From assembly GCA_963785255.1 (NCBI GenBank), contig CAWAUR010000011.1, positions 1-64,000 of the forward strand: 64,000 nucleotides of DNA, in the 5' to 3' direction. Source of the stretch: Bog-159 sp963785255 (lineage in GTDB: Bacteria; Acidobacteriota; Terriglobia; Bryobacterales; Bryobacteraceae). Below, piece after piece: positions 6,735 to 15,805 of the stretch (position 1 is its first letter; the number at the start of each line of letters is the position of its first letter). The notes beneath the pieces are model-generated. The model saw only the letters and a list, made by a program, of their open reading frames with translations. It ran no database searches and had not been told where the DNA came from. The translations under genes and the position numbers were made by a program.

Positions 6735-8081
6735 TCAAGTGGTTGGGCCGCCCACGGCGGACGGGAAAAGATTAGGCGCAGCCACCTGCGCCGCCAGAAT
6801 CATGGATAAAAGGAACAGGACGATAATGATGGTCCAGTTCACCACGTTATTCCAGGGCTTGTTGGCGAACTCGCCCAGGATTTCTTTGTCGTTCAGCAAA
6901 AGCTGCAGGAAGATAATCGCCGACGGCAGGATGACGCCCGCCAGCACCTGCACGCCGAGAATAATCAGTTGCAACGGTGCGCCGGGGATCAACACAATTC
7001 CGGCCGCCGCGGCCACGCAAAACAAGTACAACGCGTAAAAGCCGCGCGCCTCGCGCCAGGGCAACTGCAAGCTATGCGGCCAGCCGCGAACTTCACCATA
7101 GGCCCAGGCGCTCGAAAGCGAAATGGCCGTGGTGCCCAGCACGGCCGCGTTGATCATCAGCAGCAGGAGCGCATTGCGCATCCAGGGTCCCGCGAATGAG
7201 CCGATGTCCGCGGCCATCTGGGCCGGATCGGTGAAGCGGAAGCCGTGCGTGTGCGAGGCCGTGCCCACGATCATCATGCAGGCGGCCGCCGTGATCGTCA
7301 CGCAGGCGCCCAGAAAAGTATCCAGACGCGCCCACTTCACATCCGCAAATCGCAGCCTCTTATCGGCGATACAGCTTTGCTGGAAGAAAAGCTGCCAGGG
7401 CGCGATGGTGGTTCCCACAATAGCGATCACCAGGAACATCAACTCGGGAGTGAGCCCGCCGACGGGCATTGTGGGAACCAGCGAGTGCTTCACGATCTGG
7501 GACATCGGCGGTCCCAGCCGGAAGGCGACCACGAACCACGCGAAGTCCAGCAGGCACAGAAATACGACGGTGCGTTCCCAACGGCGGTAACTGCCCGTCA
7601 ACACCAACAGGCTCAGACACACGGCGGACAGCGGCACGCCCCAGCGGGGGTCCACACCCATTTTGTTCAGCGCTAAGTCAATGGCGGCAAACTCGGTGAC
7701 CAGCGTGAGAAAATTGACCAGCTCCAGATCCACCAGCGAGAACAGGCCCCACCATTTGCCGAAGCGCTGATAGATCATCGCCGCATGGCCTTTCCCCGTG
7801 GCGATTCCCAGGCGCACCACCATCTCCTGAATGAAATAAGTAACTGGCAATAAGAGCAGGATGATCCAGAGCAGATGCGTGCCGTACTGCGCGCCGGCTT
7901 GCGTGTAAGTTGAGACTGCCCCTGCGTCGTTGTCGGCGACCATGACGATCAGGCCGGGGCCGAAGACCATCAGGAACGTCAGCAGGTCGCGCTGCCATTT
8001 GGATTTCACCATCAGACCGCGCGCGGGTGCGATTTCGGAGTCGACGCCAGCGGCGGACATCGTCAGTGTTTTGTTCGTCAT
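6735..8081 (-). CDS. Nramp-related transporter, probably Mg2+ (NRMT type)
   Basis: 448-residue polytopic SLC11/Nramp-fold protein, about 11 membrane segments. Classical Mn/Fe Nramps carry DPGN in helix 1 and MPH in helix 6. Here helix 1 reads ADNDAG (residues 49-54) and helix 6 reads TIAPWQ (225-230), so the metal-coordinating Met is absent. Such changes are known in the Nramp-related magnesium transporter branch, which was first noticed through its association with M-box riboswitches, and an M-box lies upstream here. The start at 8081 has AAAGGAG; the longer frame back to 8228 lacks support. First gene of an operon with the 65-residue protein and phoU. Mn2+ transport is the alternative. Confidence 0.85.
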   Translation of the reverse strand: MTNKTLTMSAAGVDSEIAPARGLMVKSKWQRDLLTFLMVFGPGLIVMVADNDAGAVSTYTQAGAQYGTHLLWIILLLLPVTYFIQEMVVRLGIATGKGHAAMIYQRFGKWWGLFSLVDLELVNFLTLVTEFAAIDLALNKMGVDPRWGVPLSAVCLSLLVLTGSYRRWERTVVFLCLLDFAWFVVAFRLGPPMSQIVKHSLVPTMPVGGLTPELMFLVIAIVGTTIAPWQLFFQQSCIADKRLRFADVKWARLDTFLGACVTITAAACMMIVGTASHTHGFRFTDPAQMAADIGSFAGPWMRNALLLLMINAAVLGTTAISLSSAWAYGEVRGWPHSLQLPWREARGFYALYLFCVAAAAGIVLIPGAPLQLIILGVQVLAGVILPSAIIFLQLLLNDKEILGEFANKPWNNVVNWTIIIVLFLLSMILAAQVAAPNLFPSAVGGPTT

Positions 8082-8284
8082 GGCCTTCTCTCCTTTCTTG
8101 CACCGTTGCGCGCGGACTCGCGTCCACCACGCTGGGGCGATAACGCCAGCGCGATCGCTTGGGCGCAACACACCACGCGTGTCGAAAATCCAAATTGCGA
8201 TGAGGGGAGAAGGGAACTGCGCCTCCACCCCGCGTTCACCACTTCTTTCGTGGAAGGCGCGGGTGAGGCGATAGAGGAGGGCCG

Positions 8285-8356
8285 CTACCGGTTCACTGCC
8301 GTTTCTTCCACGATGGGCCCGGCCGTACTAGGCGGGCGATCGTCTTTAGGTTCCAT
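8285..8356 (-). CDS. Possible leader peptide between terminator and transporter
   Basis: A 23-codon frame beginning MEPKDDRPPSTAGP, with AGAAAGG just upstream of its ATG at 8356. It lies after the riboswitch terminator and about 200 bp before the transporter start. It may simply be a chance frame. The composition is polar and proline-rich, and nothing else supports a function. Confidence 0.25.
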   Translation of the reverse strand: MEPKDDRPPSTAGPIVEETAVNR

Positions 8357-8392
8357 ATACCTTTCTGGAGGCGATTGAGGCTGGCGGGAAAT

Positions 8393-8426
8393 GAAAAAGC
8401 CATTTCCCCCGGCGCAGAGAAATGGC
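8393..8426 (-). terminator. Intrinsic terminator of the M-box expression platform
   Basis: On the minus strand, GCCATTTC and GAAATGGC form an 8-bp perfect stem with a 12-base loop, followed directly by CTTTTTC. It lies between the aptamer and the transporter start, where a Mg-responsive terminator would be expected. Confidence 0.75.
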
Positions 8427-8499
8427 CAACTATCGCGAACGATCGCTGACGGATTCCCCAACGGGTCCAAGCTTCAGCACCGCGCGCCGTGAGAGATCC

Positions 8500-8640
8500 G
8501 AAGACCTCAGCCACCTTAGGAAAACCCTTAACCCGGGAGTTCCTGGTCTACCCTGATTGCCAGCATCTTTGGACGCTTTAGGGCAGTGGCTTGTTTGCCG
8601 CGCGGACGCCTCGCCTACCGAGGATCCATGCAATACAACT
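8500..8640 (-). promoter_or_regulatory. M-box (ykoK) Mg2+ riboswitch aptamer
   Basis: Read on the minus strand, the region contains M-box landmarks in order: GGTAGGCGAGGCGTCC, then GCCACTGCCC, then AAAGCGTC...AGATGC, then GGCAATCAGGGTAGACCAGG. They correspond to the conserved UAGGUGAGGCUCC, GCUGCUGCCC and CCAAUGGGU pieces of the known aptamer, with expected spacing. The terminator at 8393-8426 follows. Exact ends are uncertain because no covariance model could be run. High Mg2+ should favour termination and lower transporter expression. Confidence 0.78.
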
Positions 8641-8798
8641 TCCAATTCCAAGTTAGCGCTTGTGTTGCAAAACTGTCAACAAAAAAATTATGAAAAGTTG
8701 CTCATGAGGTTATTTGGGGTCCGGCAAGCCGCGGAAAGGGGATAGATTGATGCACGCGGCGGCCTTGCCCGGCGTCATCTACCGTGATGAGGTGACGA

Positions 8799-10883
8799 AT
8801 GCGCATTCTGGCCTTGGCCCTGTTGGCGTACGCCGCCCGCGCCCAGACGGCGGTGAGCGTCTGCGAACCGGTGGTGGCCATTTCAGCTCTTTCTCCCGAA
8901 CGCCACGACAGCGTCACGTTGAGCCGATCTGAGCGCGAGAGCAAAATCGCGGCAATTCGGACGGCTTTGGCGCAGTCTGGGGACGATCTGTTTCTCAATC
9001 GGTGGTTGATCGAGTTGCAGCCCGAGCCGCAGACCGGCATCTTGGCGGCCGAATTCCACGAGAAACTGGCCAAACATCCCGGCGATCCGCGGTTAAGATA
9101 TCTCTACGCAAGGGCGCTGGTGGGCAACGATACGCCTGCGGCGATCCAGTCCCTGCAGGAGCTGACGGCCCGCGAACCCAAGCTTCCCTGGACCTATCTG
9201 GCTTTGACCGAAATCTACTCCAGCGCAGCCTTTCACGATCCGGCCAAAGTGGCTAAAAACCTTCGCGAATTTCATCGGGCTTGCCCGGCGAACCTGGAGG
9301 TGTACGCGCATTTGAATGTGATTGAGGACCAGTCTGCGTTGCGCGAGTCGGCGGCCGCCCTGCGCGCGCAGCTTCTGAGCGCCACCGAACCATGGCAACT
9401 GCGGTATTACCCAACCCTCTGGGCGGCCGAGTTCCGGTTGGCGCCGGCCGCCGGGTTGGACCGCGCCAAGAAAGTAGTCGCCGAGGATGTCGCGCGCATT
9501 GAGCCGATTTCCAAGGGCAATGAATCCGCCGTCCTCAATGTGCTCCGCGATGGCTACCGGCTCAGCGGCCAGCCGGATGGCGAACAGCGCACGGAGGCGC
9601 GCATGGCCGCCGTGCGTCCCCGCGACCCGGCCTTCGACGCTTGCTCAGCCTGGGAAAAGGATCACCGCATGCTACCCGGCAAGGATGCTCGCGATACGCG
9701 CGCGATCGCGCATTACCAGGCTTCCGGCGATTGGATCAAGCAATGGCCGGACAATGTTTTCGCCTGGCAGCAGCGGCGCGATGCGCTGATGGAGACCCAC
9801 AGCCATTCCGCCGAAGATTGGAAGCAGGTCGCGGATGGATTGACCCGTACCGGCTATTCCACCGATCCGGAGTCCCGCAAATACGGCATCGCGCAGGATT
9901 GGGTGGGCGCCGATGTCATGGTGAAAGAAGCCTTGGACACGCTGCGCGGGCTGCTCGATTGGTCTGAAACCGATCCGCCGGCCCAAAGCGATCTGATTCG
10001 CGGGACTATCGCGGCCGATTTGGATGCCAGCGAACGGGCCAAATTCCGCTTCGCCATTCTTGTGACGCTCGCGGACGCGGCGCTCAAACTGAAAGACTAC
10101 GATCTGGCGCATTCAACTCTGAGCAAGATGCGCAAATGGCTCGACAATGAATTCCCGAAATATTACGGCCAGGACCCCATGAACTTTCCGGATCGGGAGG
10201 GCCGCTATCTGATCCGGATGGCACGCCTGGCACAGGCCGAAGGTCGCAAGCTGGATGCTTTGGCGTACTATCACGACCTGATCACCAACCCTATCTACGT
10301 GCGGGAATACCCGGGCCCAGTGGGCGTCGCGCAGACTCTCTTCAAAGAACTCGGCGGGACCGACGACGGCTGGGCCGCGTGGTCAAAGGTAGAACCCTGG
10401 CCGGCGGGCAGGCCGGAATTGCCACCCGGCATGCCGGTCCTGCCATGGGCCGCCATCAATCGGGCCTTGCCGGACATGCACATTCCCGACGCGACCGGCC
10501 GCACTTGGACACTCGCCGATTTCAAAGGCAAAACCACCCTCGTGTTCCTGTGGGCCACCTGGTGCGGACCATGCTGGCGCGAACTGCCGGCCATGCAGAA
10601 ACTCTACGAGGCCATCAAAGATCGCAATGATGTACAAGCCATCAGCCTCAGCGTGGATGAGAACCCCGCCATCGTCGAGCGTTTCATGAAGGAGCGCAAA
10701 TTCAGCTTTCCTGTCTTGGTGAGCAAGGCGTACGTCGAACAGGTGCTGCCGGAGCTGATGCTGGGTCAAACCTGGTTAATCGACCGGTCTGCCAGCATAC
10801 GGCTGCAAAGGGGGAATGTGCCCGATACGGAGCAAATGTGGGTGGATGAAATGCTTGATAAGCTGAACCACCCGCCGCGGTAG
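8799..10883 (+). CDS. Secreted TPR-like protein with C-terminal TlpA thioredoxin domain
   Basis: 694 residues. A short signal peptide ends at ARA/Q. Residues about 75-200 look like TPR helices, a long alpha-rich middle follows, and the last 150 residues are a TlpA/AhpC-TSA-like thioredoxin domain with WCGPC at about 586-590 and a cis-proline region near TWLIDRSAS. Proteins of this design act in the cell envelope as thiol-disulfide reductases, often in cytochrome maturation or oxidative stress; the partner here is unknown. GAGGTGA precedes the ATG. It is monocistronic, divergent from the M-box leader. Confidence 0.85.
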   Translation: MRILALALLAYAARAQTAVSVCEPVVAISALSPERHDSVTLSRSERESKIAAIRTALAQSGDDLFLNRWLIELQPEPQTGILAAEFHEKLAKHPGDPRLRYLYARALVGNDTPAAIQSLQELTAREPKLPWTYLALTEIYSSAAFHDPAKVAKNLREFHRACPANLEVYAHLNVIEDQSALRESAAALRAQLLSATEPWQLRYYPTLWAAEFRLAPAAGLDRAKKVVAEDVARIEPISKGNESAVLNVLRDGYRLSGQPDGEQRTEARMAAVRPRDPAFDACSAWEKDHRMLPGKDARDTRAIAHYQASGDWIKQWPDNVFAWQQRRDALMETHSHSAEDWKQVADGLTRTGYSTDPESRKYGIAQDWVGADVMVKEALDTLRGLLDWSETDPPAQSDLIRGTIAADLDASERAKFRFAILVTLADAALKLKDYDLAHSTLSKMRKWLDNEFPKYYGQDPMNFPDREGRYLIRMARLAQAEGRKLDALAYYHDLITNPIYVREYPGPVGVAQTLFKELGGTDDGWAAWSKVEPWPAGRPELPPGMPVLPWAAINRALPDMHIPDATGRTWTLADFKGKTTLVFLWATWCGPCWRELPAMQKLYEAIKDRNDVQAISLSVDENPAIVERFMKERKFSFPVLVSKAYVEQVLPELMLGQTWLIDRSASIRLQRGNVPDTEQMWVDEMLDKLNHPPR

Positions 10884-11546
10884 CCACAGGACGGCGCGCA
10901 AAGGCGGGCGTCAGTCGCGCCACCCTCGATGCGCTCCAAACGGACGCGCCGCTGCGTCCACGCACCGCCCCACCCTGGGCGAACTGATGAGAGAGGATCG
11001 CGATGATCCGCGATGATCAAAGTCTGGACTGACGCCGCTGAAGCGGGATTTTCGTCACGGCGATTGCGGCAGCACGTTCGCTACCTGCCCGGCGCGCCCA
11101 GACGCACACGCCGTATCCAGGACGATGCCGGTGCGTCTACCGTCCTTGAGCGCGCCTTTTGGCCTCCTTCCCATCTTTGAGATGAACCTGCCGTAGGGGT
11201 TCCTCCGCGAGCGTCTGCGGCTGGCTTTCGCGAAAGCCACCGGCGCCTTTGACCAATTTGACCTGCTGTCGGTATTCGCTACAGGGGCGACCAAGAGCGG
11301 CTGGATGAGGAGGTGCCGTTTCAGTCGGTCGATGAGATCCTGCGAGGTGTATGCGACTTGACCGGCCAATGCCGCCACAATCGGCGGTCCCCCGGCAAAA
11401 TTAACGTTGCCTTATGCACATTCTGCATTTCGATCCGGGCGAACGTCGAGAACGGCACTTGGGCGGACGGGTGTATCTTCACGAAACGCCCGTTTTTTGG
11501 TTTGGGCCGCATCGTGCTTAAGCGAGGCCCCGGAGGCATAAACACG
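10884..11546. other. 663-bp intergenic region, no convincing gene
   Basis: A 107-codon minus-strand frame at 11055-11378 exists, but its composition (arginine-rich, no start signal) looks like a chance frame. GGAGG at about 11532 belongs to the next gene. No repeat of the two main palindrome families is present. Confidence 0.5.
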
Positions 11547-12242
11547 ATGACGTGTTTCTTGAAGAGAAGTTTGTTGTTCGTGGGTTTCGGGGCGCTCTCG
11601 CTAGGTATGGCGAGCGCGTCACTGGTGCCGTGTGTGGTCAACCAAGCCATCGACACCGCAGTCACCAGCGCTACGGTGATAGTCTGCGGCGGTCTGACGT
11701 TTTCCAATTTCGATGTCCCGAATGCCACCGGCGGAGCCCCTGGCATCGTCGACATTCTCGCCGGATCGGGTTACGATTCGGTGACGGGCGCGGCCTACCT
11801 GGACTTCAATCCCAACCTGAGCGGGTCGAACCAAGACGAGCAATTCCTGTTTGAAGTGACGGGCGGCGTCAGCCAGATCGACATGTCCCTTGGTGGCAAC
11901 AATGCGACGATCACCGAGCGGGCTTGCGCCAACCCCATCGCCATCACGGGCCCTCTGGCCGCGTTGTGCACCGATCCTACGGGCGCTACTTACGAAGCGC
12001 CTCTGGGCCAGATCACGGTAGCCTCAGGCGCCCCGGATCAGCCGGTGTTTTCATCGCCGTTCCCCGATACGACTCCCATTTACATTTTCAAGGATATCGA
12101 GACGGGAGCGAACGGACAGTTGAGCGAGTTCACCCAGAGCTTCGAACCCGGCGCGGCGACTCCGGAGCCGCTCAGTATGCTGCTGTTGGGGTCCGGATTG
12201 CTGGGCTTGGGATTGCTGCGCCGGAGTAGGCGTACGCACTAG
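11547..12242 (+). CDS. PEP-CTERM sorting-domain protein
   Basis: 231 residues: signal peptide (LLFVGFGALSLGMASA), a beta-rich secreted domain containing several cysteines, and a C-terminal PEP-CTERM tripartite tail (ATPEPLSMLLLGSGLLGLG, then RRSRR). Such proteins are recognised by an exosortase (EpsH/XrtA type) and usually accompany exopolysaccharide; no exosortase is in this window. The longer frame back to 11313 is rejected because GGAGG lies just upstream of the ATG at 11547 and the leader begins there. The function of the mature domain is unknown. Confidence 0.85.
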   Translation: MTCFLKRSLLFVGFGALSLGMASASLVPCVVNQAIDTAVTSATVIVCGGLTFSNFDVPNATGGAPGIVDILAGSGYDSVTGAAYLDFNPNLSGSNQDEQFLFEVTGGVSQIDMSLGGNNATITERACANPIAITGPLAALCTDPTGATYEAPLGQITVASGAPDQPVFSSPFPDTTPIYIFKDIETGANGQLSEFTQSFEPGAATPEPLSMLLLGSGLLGLGLLRRSRRTH

Positions 12243-12378
12243 GGCCGCAATTCCGGCGCCGCACGCGGCAAGCACCGAAAGCGGCCTCCATAACATAGCC
12301 TGCGCCGCGCCAATTGCTTTTGGCGCGGCGAGCGCCTACGCCGTCAGCGAGGCGCTCGGCGCCGCCAGGAGGAGAGCC

Positions 12379-12732
12379 ATGTCTCAAGAGAATCGCGAAC
12401 TTTTGGAGAAATTGAAATTCGAATTGGCCTTCGTCGAGGACGGCGGATATGGCCGCTCGGTTCGTACGCCAGATAGGCCCACATCTCCCTTCCAAGACTC
12501 GCTCACCTGCCTGAATTTCGGCGATCCGGCACGTCCTCACCCATGCGTCGAGTGTAGTCTCATGCAGTATGTCCCCGAGTCTCGTAGAGGCGAAGATATT
12601 CCTTGTCACCATATACCGCTCGACCGGGAGAGCAGAACTGTCGCCACTCTGGATGGGGCGGAGGCCGAAGAAGCCCTCAAGGGGTGGCTTCGCCACGAAA
12701 TCGCCAGGCTGGAGGGAAAGTCGGCTGTTTAG
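12379..12732 (+). CDS. Conserved-looking hypothetical protein, 117 residues
   Basis: Starts MSQENRELLEKLKFELAF. Contains four cysteines including CVEC (about residues 56-59), with CLNF before and PCHHIPL after, which suggests a metal-binding site. The C-terminus is an amphipathic helix. GGAGGAG lies eight bases upstream. The layout resembles short proteins seen repeatedly in acidobacterial genomes, but no function is known. Confidence 0.65.
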   Translation: MSQENRELLEKLKFELAFVEDGGYGRSVRTPDRPTSPFQDSLTCLNFGDPARPHPCVECSLMQYVPESRRGEDIPCHHIPLDRESRTVATLDGAEAEEALKGWLRHEIARLEGKSAV

Positions 12733-12819
12733 GTCACGTTAGTCCTCAGTGGCCGCGTCGGCAGCGGTCCGCACCGCCGGAAGTTCAATCGAAGTACTGG
12801 ACCAAAAACGAGTAGCGCA

Positions 12820-13143
12820 CTACGCGCTCCGCGAAGTCGAAGAGCGCTTGCGTTTGGCGGTGAAATCGAAGGCGTGCCGCGCCATATCCACGCGATTGCC
12901 GCGAAATGCCACGCCCTCGGCCTGCAGCCGCAAGCGCTGTTCCAGCCCCGCTTGGCCCGGCAGCCGAATGTGTCCGCCGGCGCCCAGCACACGATGCCAC
13001 GGTATGCCGCCGCGGGCGTTATGCAATGCCCAGGCGACTTGGCGGGCCGCGCCCGGATAGCCTGCGGCGCGGGCCACATCGCCGTAGGTGGACACGCGGC
13101 CCTTCGGAATTTGGTGGATGGTGCGGCGGATGTGTTCCAGCAT
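12820..13143 (-). CDS. MGMT-like alkyltransferase-like protein (ATL)
   Basis: 107 residues matching the DNA-binding domain of O6-methylguanine-DNA methyltransferase: IPKGRVSTYGDVARAAGYPGAARQVAWALHN, then the active-site motif written as PWHRVL. The acceptor cysteine of MGMT (PCHRV) is replaced by tryptophan, the hallmark of ATL proteins. These bind O6-alkylguanine without repairing it and channel it to nucleotide excision repair. TAGGAG precedes the ATG. Monocistronic. Confidence 0.9.
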   Translation of the reverse strand: MLEHIRRTIHQIPKGRVSTYGDVARAAGYPGAARQVAWALHNARGGIPWHRVLGAGGHIRLPGQAGLEQRLRLQAEGVAFRGNRVDMARHAFDFTAKRKRSSTSRSA

Positions 13144-13170
13144 CGCTCCTATAAAGCATAATCCAGAAAC

Positions 13171-13238
13171 TGTGGGGCAGGCTCGTAGCCTGCGGCGGCC
13201 TCGCAGGCCGCCAGACAGGCCAGGAGGCCTGTCCTACC
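13171..13238. repeat. Mosaic palindromic repeat (family 1)
   Basis: Contains TGTGGGGCAGGC, the palindrome GCAGGCTCGTAGCCTGC, GGCGGCCTCGCAGGCCGCC and ACAGGCCAGGAGGCCTGT in a row. It separates two genes, ending ten bases before the ATG at 13248. Confidence 0.85.
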
Positions 13239-13247
13239 CGACCACCA

Positions 13248-14303
13248 ATGCGTCACAATAGGTTTGTGAAGTCTATTTACCTCGCCTGCCTGGCCGCCGC
13301 ATCCCTATTGTCCGCCGAAGTGCCCCGCGTAGGCGATATCGATTTTTACGGTTTGCACAAGTTATCCGAGCAGAAGCTCCTGCGCGTCCTGCATCTCAAG
13401 CCTGGCGATCCGCTGCCGCCATCCAAAGGAAATCTGGAAGACGAGCTAGAGAAGATCCCCGGCATCGTAGTGGCGCGCGTGGAAGCCGTCTGCTGCGAAA
13501 ATGGCAAGACATCGCTGTTCATCGGCATCGAGGAGAAAGGCGCGCCGCACCTGGCATTCCATAGCGCGCCCTCCGGCGCCGCGGTGCTGCCGGACGACGT
13601 GGCGGAAATCTACCATCAGTTTCTCGACGCCGTGCGGGATGCCGCGCACCGCGGCAGCACCGCCGAGGATCTTACCAACGGGCATTCGCTGATGGCCGAC
13701 CCCACCGCGCGCCTGTTGCAGTTCCAGTTTGCCGATTTCGCGGGCGCACACCTGGAACTGGTCGAGGATGTGTTGCGCGATTCGAGCGACGAGGAACAGC
13801 GCGCCATGGCCGCCACCATCATCGGCTACGCGCCGAACAAGAAAGACGTGGTCGACGATCTGCAACATGCCATGCAGGATCCCGATGAGGCCGTGCGCGG
13901 GAACGCTCTGCGCGCGCTGAATGCCATTGCCATCTTTGCGCGCCTGCAGCCGCGCGAGGGAATCCGCGTGCCATCCACCTGGTTCGTGGAGATGCTGAAC
14001 TCGGTGGTGCTGGCCGATCGCCGGAACGCCGCAGACATATTGGTGAACTTGACCGAGAAGGACCCCCAAGCCCTGGACCAGATCCGCGAGCGCGCGCTCG
14101 ATTCCGTCGTCGAGATGGCGCAATGGAACAACCTGCGTTACGCGCTGCCGGCGTTCATCCTGGCGGGACGGCTGGCCGGCATGCGCGAGCCGGAAATTCA
14201 GAAGGCCTTCACCTCCGGCGACCGGCAAACCGTCATTACGATGGCGCTGGGCGCCAAGCCCAAAAAGAAAGCCGTAATGGGCCCGCTGGAGAAGGTCCAG
14301 TAG
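13248..14303 (+). CDS. Exported protein: POTRA-like N-terminus plus alpha-helical repeats
   Basis: 351 residues. After a signal peptide (LACLAAASLLSA) comes a 60-residue segment reading VGDIDFYGLHKLSEQKLLRV and LKPGDPLPPSK, which follows the pattern of a POTRA domain (as in BamA/TamA), but no beta-barrel follows. Residues about 150-330 are alpha-helical and resemble HEAT-like repeats (EEQRAMAATIIGYAPNK, DEAVRGNALRALNAIA). A GTG at 13266 would give a tighter signal peptide. A periplasmic scaffold role is inferred; the function is unknown. Confidence 0.7.
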   Translation: MRHNRFVKSIYLACLAAASLLSAEVPRVGDIDFYGLHKLSEQKLLRVLHLKPGDPLPPSKGNLEDELEKIPGIVVARVEAVCCENGKTSLFIGIEEKGAPHLAFHSAPSGAAVLPDDVAEIYHQFLDAVRDAAHRGSTAEDLTNGHSLMADPTARLLQFQFADFAGAHLELVEDVLRDSSDEEQRAMAATIIGYAPNKKDVVDDLQHAMQDPDEAVRGNALRALNAIAIFARLQPREGIRVPSTWFVEMLNSVVLADRRNAADILVNLTEKDPQALDQIRERALDSVVEMAQWNNLRYALPAFILAGRLAGMREPEIQKAFTSGDRQTVITMALGAKPKKKAVMGPLEKVQ

Positions 14304-14309
14304 CGCGCT

Positions 14310-15791
14310 TTACCGCGCCAGGCGCACACTAATCTGCGTGGCGATGGTGTTAAACGCGACCCCCAATTGCGACGCGTCGGGCGCTTCCGCGAAGTACCCA
14401 TGCGGCTGGTTGATCTGATCCTGGTAGAACGTCAGTCCCACTCCGGAAGCCCCGGCCAGCGCCGGATCGTTGGCTATCTTCTGCAATAACAGTGGATCGG
14501 GTTGATCGTCGACCGGCCCGTCGCCCATCAGCGCGATCGTATATATGTAAGGACCCAGGGTCGTGTTGGTTCGCACCTGGGTGGCCTCATTGTCCAGCGC
14601 GTTGGTCGAGGCTATCACGATCTGCTGCGGAATACTGACCGCTCCAATCGGGTTGAAAGGGGTTGTGTAGGGCCACGCCGCGCTGTTCAGTTGGCTGTAA
14701 GGGCCAGCAAGCGAGTTGCCGTAAAAGTCCTGCGTAGGCAGATTCGGAATATCTTGCGCGACATTCGGGAGATTGGGGCCGTTGAACTTGCAACCGCTGC
14801 TGCCGGTAAGCGAGTGGCCGTCATTCGGGAAGGTAATGGCGGAGGTGGTGGCATTCATGACCCCCGCGGTTTCGCCGCTCGAAACGGCGCCGCCGGCCCA
14901 CTGGGCGATCACCCCGGGCGTACCCGCTGGCATAGTGCAGCCGTCCGTAACGCCCAATCCAGCTTGGGAATAATCGGCCGTGACGCCGTTGGGCCGGCCG
15001 TCGGTCATGAACATGATCACGTTCATGCGGTTCGAATTGTTGAGCGTGGTCAGTTCCTGGTACGCCCGAGCGATGGCCTCCGCCGACGAGGTATTGTCGC
15101 CGCAAGTAAGTTGCCCGATCAGGGACTGGATGGTATTGCCATTGGCATCCGGAGTCGTGAAGCTGGTGGTAGACGGGTAAAAATAAACGGAGGAACCAAA
15201 CGCCACCAGACCGAGCCGGTCGCGCCCCGGAGCGAAATAGTTCACAAATGCGGCGGCATCCGTCTTCATCAAAGCGCAAGCGGTCTGGCCCGTGCCTGCC
15301 ACCACGCCGTTCATCGACGAAGAGCGGTCCAGCACCATCATCAACAGCACATCCCGGCGGCCCGCGATGCTGGATACGTTGATCGTGGAAGCCTGCTGGT
15401 TCAGGACCCGCAGGAAGTATAATGGCGCTTGCGCCGTCGCGGTTACGGTAACCGTTCTGTAATTGGGCAAGCTAGTTGAGTCTATCGAGACGCTGGCGCT
15501 TGCGCCGGTCGTGCGCCAGTACCCCGCGGGAAAGTTCCCGTTGAAGAAGCTCTGGGCGGTGGTGGTGGCGTTAGATTCTTGTGCGGACTCCGTGGATCCC
15601 TGCGCCAAGGCTCGTGCGCCCGCCAGCGCGGCGGCATCCGCGGCAGCGCTCAGCTTCGACTTAATCAGGTATAACGTGCTGACGTCGAATCCCAGACCCA
15701 CCAGTGGCAGCGTGATCGACAGCGTCAACGTGGTTAAGACGATGGCGATTCCTCTTGAGCGTTTCTTGCGGTTCTTGAGATTTTGCATCAT
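14310..15791 (-). CDS. TadG-like protein with von Willebrand A domain
   Basis: 493 residues. The N-terminus has the TadG/Flp-pilus-type anchor (GIAIVLTTLTLSITLPLVGLG, then VSTLYLIKSKLSAAADAAALAGARAL). A vWA domain follows from about residue 150 with the MIDAS motif DRSSS and a later TDGRPNG. TadG-type proteins are pseudopilin-like envelope proteins of the Tad adhesion machinery. It is the last gene of three tad-type genes on this strand. GGAAGGGAAG lies just upstream of a double ATG. Confidence 0.85.
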   Translation of the reverse strand: MMQNLKNRKKRSRGIAIVLTTLTLSITLPLVGLGFDVSTLYLIKSKLSAAADAAALAGARALAQGSTESAQESNATTTAQSFFNGNFPAGYWRTTGASASVSIDSTSLPNYRTVTVTATAQAPLYFLRVLNQQASTINVSSIAGRRDVLLMMVLDRSSSMNGVVAGTGQTACALMKTDAAAFVNYFAPGRDRLGLVAFGSSVYFYPSTTSFTTPDANGNTIQSLIGQLTCGDNTSSAEAIARAYQELTTLNNSNRMNVIMFMTDGRPNGVTADYSQAGLGVTDGCTMPAGTPGVIAQWAGGAVSSGETAGVMNATTSAITFPNDGHSLTGSSGCKFNGPNLPNVAQDIPNLPTQDFYGNSLAGPYSQLNSAAWPYTTPFNPIGAVSIPQQIVIASTNALDNEATQVRTNTTLGPYIYTIALMGDGPVDDQPDPLLLQKIANDPALAGASGVGLTFYQDQINQPHGYFAEAPDASQLGVAFNTIATQISVRLAR

Positions 15792-15805
15792 AGCTTCCCT
15801 TCCAC

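Noticed and set aside
8082..8400. yybP-ykoY Mn2+ riboswitch
   Set aside because: The conserved blocks match the M-box and not yybP-ykoY.
11380..11430. Sigma-54 promoter upstream of the PEP-CTERM gene
   Set aside because: GGC and TTGC elements are present, but the spacing is too long for a -24/-12 promoter.
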